Source: UBA6183 sp964603255
GTDB taxonomy: Bacteria; Bacteroidota; Bacteroidia; UKL13-3
Assembly: GCA_964603255.1 (NCBI GenBank)
Contig: CAZRVA010000106.1
Span: 1 to 9,836 of the forward strand
Direction of reading: 5' to 3'
Length of the DNA: 9,836 bases
Shown here piece after piece: positions 7,191-9,836 of this stretch (the first letter of the stretch is position 1; each line of letters begins with the position of its first letter). A model generated the notes under the pieces. That model saw only the letters and a program-made list of their open reading frames with translations. It searched no databases and was not told where the DNA came from. The position numbers and the translations under genes were made by a program.

Positions 7191-8867
7191 ATGTTGGTTA
7201 GTATTTTACTAATCATATATAACCTAACTGTTGCCTTTGCTGCTGGCGTGGTATTTACGCGTTTGGTTAGTAAAGTTTCGGGTGTAACACCGGCAGTAAT
7301 TCATCCTAGCCTTTATGTAATTATGGGCTGGGGTTTTATTGCAATGCTACTGCAGGTGTATCACTTGTTTTTACCCATCAATTTATTCGCCCATATTTTG
7401 GTTTGGCTGGTGCTTTTTATTTTAGCATCAACTCAATTAAAAAACTTAGCAAAAGATATGGTGGCTTCCTTACACCAAATTGGAAGTAAAAAACATATTG
7501 CTATAGGATTAGGATTTTTAGTATTGGTAATACTTAATATCATATCCAGAAAAGCTGATGGTGATATTGGAGATTACCACTTACAAGCCATCAGGTGGAT
7601 AGAAGAATATGCTGCTGTGCCTGGTATCGGAAACATTAGACGACAGTTAGGCAACAACAGCAATTGGTTTTTACTACAAGCGTTTAGCGGATTTCATTTT
7701 TTAGGACTTCGCTCTGTATACACTATCAATGCTTCATTGGTAATTATGGTGGCCTTGTATGTTACGCCACATTTAAACCAACATTTTTGGTTACGAAATT
7801 TGTTGTTGTTGTTCTACTTTGCCATAATAGCCACACGTAAATACACCGGTGCAGTAACCAACGATTTGATAATTACATCCGGCATAGTAATGCTATTTTG
7901 TTGGTTTACTGATGTGGTAAACAACCACAACAAAAAAGCCATCGAACTACTGTTAATGATGTTATTTACCATGGTGCTTATTACTTTTAAACTAAGTGCG
8001 TTACCAATGGTATTATTTGCTTTAGGTGTTTTTTATTACGGATACAAAGAGCAATTAATCAGTAGTAAAATCATCGTTACGCTGGTTGGTTTTGGACTCA
8101 TTATTTTTTTACCGTGGCTCATTACCAATGTTATTCACTCGGGTTATTTATTATTTCCTGTACCAAGCAGTAATTGGTTTGATGTAGATTGGAAAATGCG
8201 TCCTGAAATTGTAGCTTATGAAGTATATGCCAACCTTGCATACGCACGCGCACCAACGGTAGACATTGAGGTTGCCAGGTATTTTACATTTACACAATGG
8301 TGGCCACATTGGATAAAAAGTATTGATGTATTCAGTGCTATTTTATTGGTTGGAGGTTTGTTTTTTTACATCACTTTAGTTGTGCAATGGTTAATCAATA
8401 AACGTTTCAGAAACCAATTTACAGAAAACTATTATTGGATAATTGCCACTACCTGTTTGGTAGCATTAGTACTTTGGTTTACCCACGGACCAACCCCACG
8501 TTTTGTTTTTGGGTATTTGGTATTTAGCATCACCATGGGTGTAAATCTGTTTCATAGAACTACGTTGCAACAACTGTTGTATAAAAACAAATTTACCTTG
8601 GTTGGTATTCTTTTGTTGGGTTTGATGGCCCTATCAACCCAAAAACAAATAGTAGGCGATGGCTTTAAAAATGCTTTGATTTTACCGCCTACTTACCAAC
8701 AACCACAACTGCACCAATTTGAAGTAAGCGGTGGCCTGCTAAATGTACCCGCTACCAACCAACAATGCTGGGATAGTGAATTGCCTTGCACCAACTTGCC
8801 CGATAGCGGTGTGCAATACCGTGGAACTACATTACAACAAGGCTTTAGCATTAAAACTCAACCCTAA
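7191..8867 (+). CDS. LIC_10190-family polytopic membrane protein (GT-C-like)
   Basis: The 558-residue protein is mostly membrane helices from residue 2 to about 480, with a C-terminal soluble tail of about 75 residues. After the helix at about 102-118 comes a loop, KADGDIGDYHLQAIRWIEEY (121-140), followed by VPGIGNIRRQLGNNSNWF (143-160). This acidic/His loop and the N-S-x-W-F motif are what I recognise as the core of the LIC_10190 family, named from Leptospira and without a proven function. D123, D125 and D128 after an early helix resemble the acidic first loop of GT-C glycosyltransferases. The tail contains CWDSELPCT (526-534), a two-cysteine motif also expected for the family. The ATG is three bases after the stop of the YfhO-family gene, so co-transcription is very likely. 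Family call is by remembered motif, not by search; catalytic role is inference. Confidence 0.8.
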   Translation: MLVSILLIIYNLTVAFAAGVVFTRLVSKVSGVTPAVIHPSLYVIMGWGFIAMLLQVYHLFLPINLFAHILVWLVLFILASTQLKNLAKDMVASLHQIGSKKHIAIGLGFLVLVILNIISRKADGDIGDYHLQAIRWIEEYAAVPGIGNIRRQLGNNSNWFLLQAFSGFHFLGLRSVYTINASLVIMVALYVTPHLNQHFWLRNLLLLFYFAIIATRKYTGAVTNDLIITSGIVMLFCWFTDVVNNHNKKAIELLLMMLFTMVLITFKLSALPMVLFALGVFYYGYKEQLISSKIIVTLVGFGLIIFLPWLITNVIHSGYLLFPVPSSNWFDVDWKMRPEIVAYEVYANLAYARAPTVDIEVARYFTFTQWWPHWIKSIDVFSAILLVGGLFFYITLVVQWLINKRFRNQFTENYYWIIATTCLVALVLWFTHGPTPRFVFGYLVFSITMGVNLFHRTTLQQLLYKNKFTLVGILLLGLMALSTQKQIVGDGFKNALILPPTYQQPQLHQFEVSGGLLNVPATNQQCWDSELPCTNLPDSGVQYRGTTLQQGFSIKTQP

Positions 8868-8878
8868 GTATTTTTCTT

Positions 8879-8908
8879 TTTGTTGTTGATGTTTTAGCCT
8901 TTAATTTG
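8879..8908 (+). promoter_or_regulatory. Candidate Bacteroidota-type promoter for the threonine dehydrogenase gene
   Basis: TTTG at 8879-8882 is followed after 18 bases by TTAATTTG at 8901-8908, a 7-of-8 match to the TAnnTTTG -7 element of Bacteroidota primary-sigma promoters, at close to the usual spacing. Transcription would start around 8912-8916, leaving a leader of about 25 AT-rich bases before the ATG at 8941. No hairpin terminator is visible between the stop at 8867 and this site, so read-through from the membrane-protein pair is also possible. In AT-rich DNA such matches can occur by chance. Confidence 0.4.
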
Positions 8909-8940
8909 CGCATACTTTTTAAAAATATAAACAACAACAC

Positions 8941-9836
8941 ATGGCAACCGATAAGATTTTGATTGTAGGCTCGCAAGGGCAAATTGGTTTAGAACTAACA
9001 CAAGAATTACGTGCAATTTATGGTAACGACAACGTTATTGCAAGCGATGTAAAAGCGCCCGAACAAAGTAACGGACCGTTTGAGACTTTAGACGTAATGG
9101 ACAAAAACAGGTTGGATGTAATTTTTAAAAAGCACAATGTTACCCAAGTATATTTATTGGCTGCATTGTTATCGGCTACTGCCGAAAAAAATCCGCGTTT
9201 TGCATGGGATTTAAACATGGAAGGTTTATTTAATGTACTTAACGCAGCCAAAGAGGGCGTACTTAAAAAAGTATACTGGCCAAGTTCTATTGCAGTATTT
9301 GGGCCAACTACACCAAAGAAAAACACACCACAATACACCGTTATGGAGCCTAACACCATTTACGGTATTAGCAAACAAGCAGGCGAACGTTACTGCGAAT
9401 ACTACCACCAAAAATATGGTGTAGATGTAAGAAGCATACGCTACCCTGGTTTAATTGGATACAAAAGTGCTCCGGGCGGAGGAACAACAGATTACGCAGT
9501 ACACATTTACCACGAAGCACTAAAAAACAAAAAGTATGAATGCTTTTTAAGTGCAGATACAGAATTACCAATGATGTACATGCCTGATGCATTAAAAGCT
9601 ACCATTAACTTAATGGAAGCTCCGGCAGAGCAAGTTAAAATAAGAAGCAGTTACAACGTAGCCGGAATGAGTTTTAACCCGGAAGAGATTGCTGCTGAAA
9701 TCAGAAAGCACATACCTGAGTTTACAATTAGCTACAATCCTGATTTCCGCCAAGCCATTGCTAACAGCTGGCCACAAAGTATAGATGATACACAAGCCAG
9801 AGAACATTGGGGTTGGAAACCACAATACGATTTGGC
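8941..9836 (+). CDS. tdh: L-threonine 3-dehydrogenase, SDR/epimerase type (3' end outside window)
   Basis: 298 codons are open to the window edge; roughly 20 more residues would complete the usual length of about 315. The enzyme oxidises L-threonine with NAD+ to 2-amino-3-ketobutyrate, which Kbl then splits to glycine and acetyl-CoA. An N-terminal Rossmann fold has LIVGSQGQIG with G10-G13-G16, and Asp36 at the end of the second strand, consistent with NAD binding. The extended-SDR catalytic residues are visible: Ser115/Ser116 in WPSSIAVFG, and Tyr141 and Lys145 in YGISKQAGE. RYPGLIGYKSAPGGGTTDYA (167-186) and SADTELPMMYMPDA (204-217) are signatures separating this threonine dehydrogenase from the UDP-galactose 4-epimerases it resembles. 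It is unrelated to the zinc-dependent Tdh of Escherichia coli. ATG 8941 starts directly before the Rossmann strand, and an AT-rich leader precedes it. The gene appears independent of the membrane-protein pair in function. Confidence 0.93.
   Translation, partial: MATDKILIVGSQGQIGLELTQELRAIYGNDNVIASDVKAPEQSNGPFETLDVMDKNRLDVIFKKHNVTQVYLLAALLSATAEKNPRFAWDLNMEGLFNVLNAAKEGVLKKVYWPSSIAVFGPTTPKKNTPQYTVMEPNTIYGISKQAGERYCEYYHQKYGVDVRSIRYPGLIGYKSAPGGGTTDYAVHIYHEALKNKKYECFLSADTELPMMYMPDALKATINLMEAPAEQVKIRSSYNVAGMSFNPEEIAAEIRKHIPEFTISYNPDFRQAIANSWPQSIDDTQAREHWGWKPQYDL

Noticed and set aside
8881..8939. TGTTGTTG ... CAACAACA complementary stretches flanking the dehydrogenase leader
   Set aside because: Low-complexity repeats about 43 bases apart; the pairing is weak and such runs are common in this AT-rich genome.
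9018..9359. 113-codon open frame on the minus strand
   Set aside because: It is antisense to the clear threonine dehydrogenase gene, whose Rossmann and catalytic motifs span this region; the antisense peptide has no recognisable domain.
1..9836. tRNA, rRNA, CRISPR arrays, insertion sequences or attachment sites
   Set aside because: No direct-repeat arrays, transposase motifs, terminal inverted repeats or tRNA-like cloverleaf sequences were noticed; the window is almost entirely filled with intact coding regions.

Overview
The window looks like chromosomal DNA from a member of the Bacteroidota. It is AT-rich and its start regions lack strong Shine-Dalgarno sequences. One protein carries a type IX secretion (T9SS) C-terminal sorting domain, there is a HmuY-like/TonB-dependent receptor locus, and one promoter resembles the Bacteroidota TTTG / TAnnTTTG pattern. 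The genus cannot be named from this sequence alone.

Layout from left to right. (1) Bases 1-140 hold the 3' end of a thioredoxin-family gene on the + strand. It is followed by a strong hairpin terminator (148-178) that lies between two convergent transcription units. (2) Bases 199-4540 are a compact three-gene operon on the minus strand. It is transcribed from about 4540 down to 199: a secreted HmuY-like protein with a T9SS sorting domain, then a TonB-dependent outer-membrane receptor, then a HmuY-like lipoprotein. The junctions are 5 bp and a 1-base TAATG overlap, so the three products are very probably made together. (3) Bases 4541-4742 are a divergent promoter region with a small inverted repeat. 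(4) Bases 4743-8867 encode two large polytopic membrane proteins on the + strand, three bases apart: a YfhO-family protein and a LIC_10190-family protein. Both look like GT-C-type membrane glycosyltransferases. (5) After a 73-base gap with a plausible promoter comes an SDR-type L-threonine 3-dehydrogenase gene, cut off by the window edge.

How the genes may work together. The minus-strand operon reads as an outer-membrane ligand capture system. One HmuY-like protein would be sent across the outer membrane by T9SS, a second would be lipid-anchored, and the TonB receptor between them would import the ligand. Haem is the obvious candidate from the HmuY/HmuR precedent, but the ligand is not shown by the sequence. 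The YfhO/LIC_10190 pair suggests a second, uncharacterised module that modifies an envelope polymer. The most notable points are the doubled HmuY-like proteins with different export routes, a near-perfect 12-bp-arm palindrome in the first codons of the receptor gene, and the tight pairing of two unlike GT-C-type proteins.
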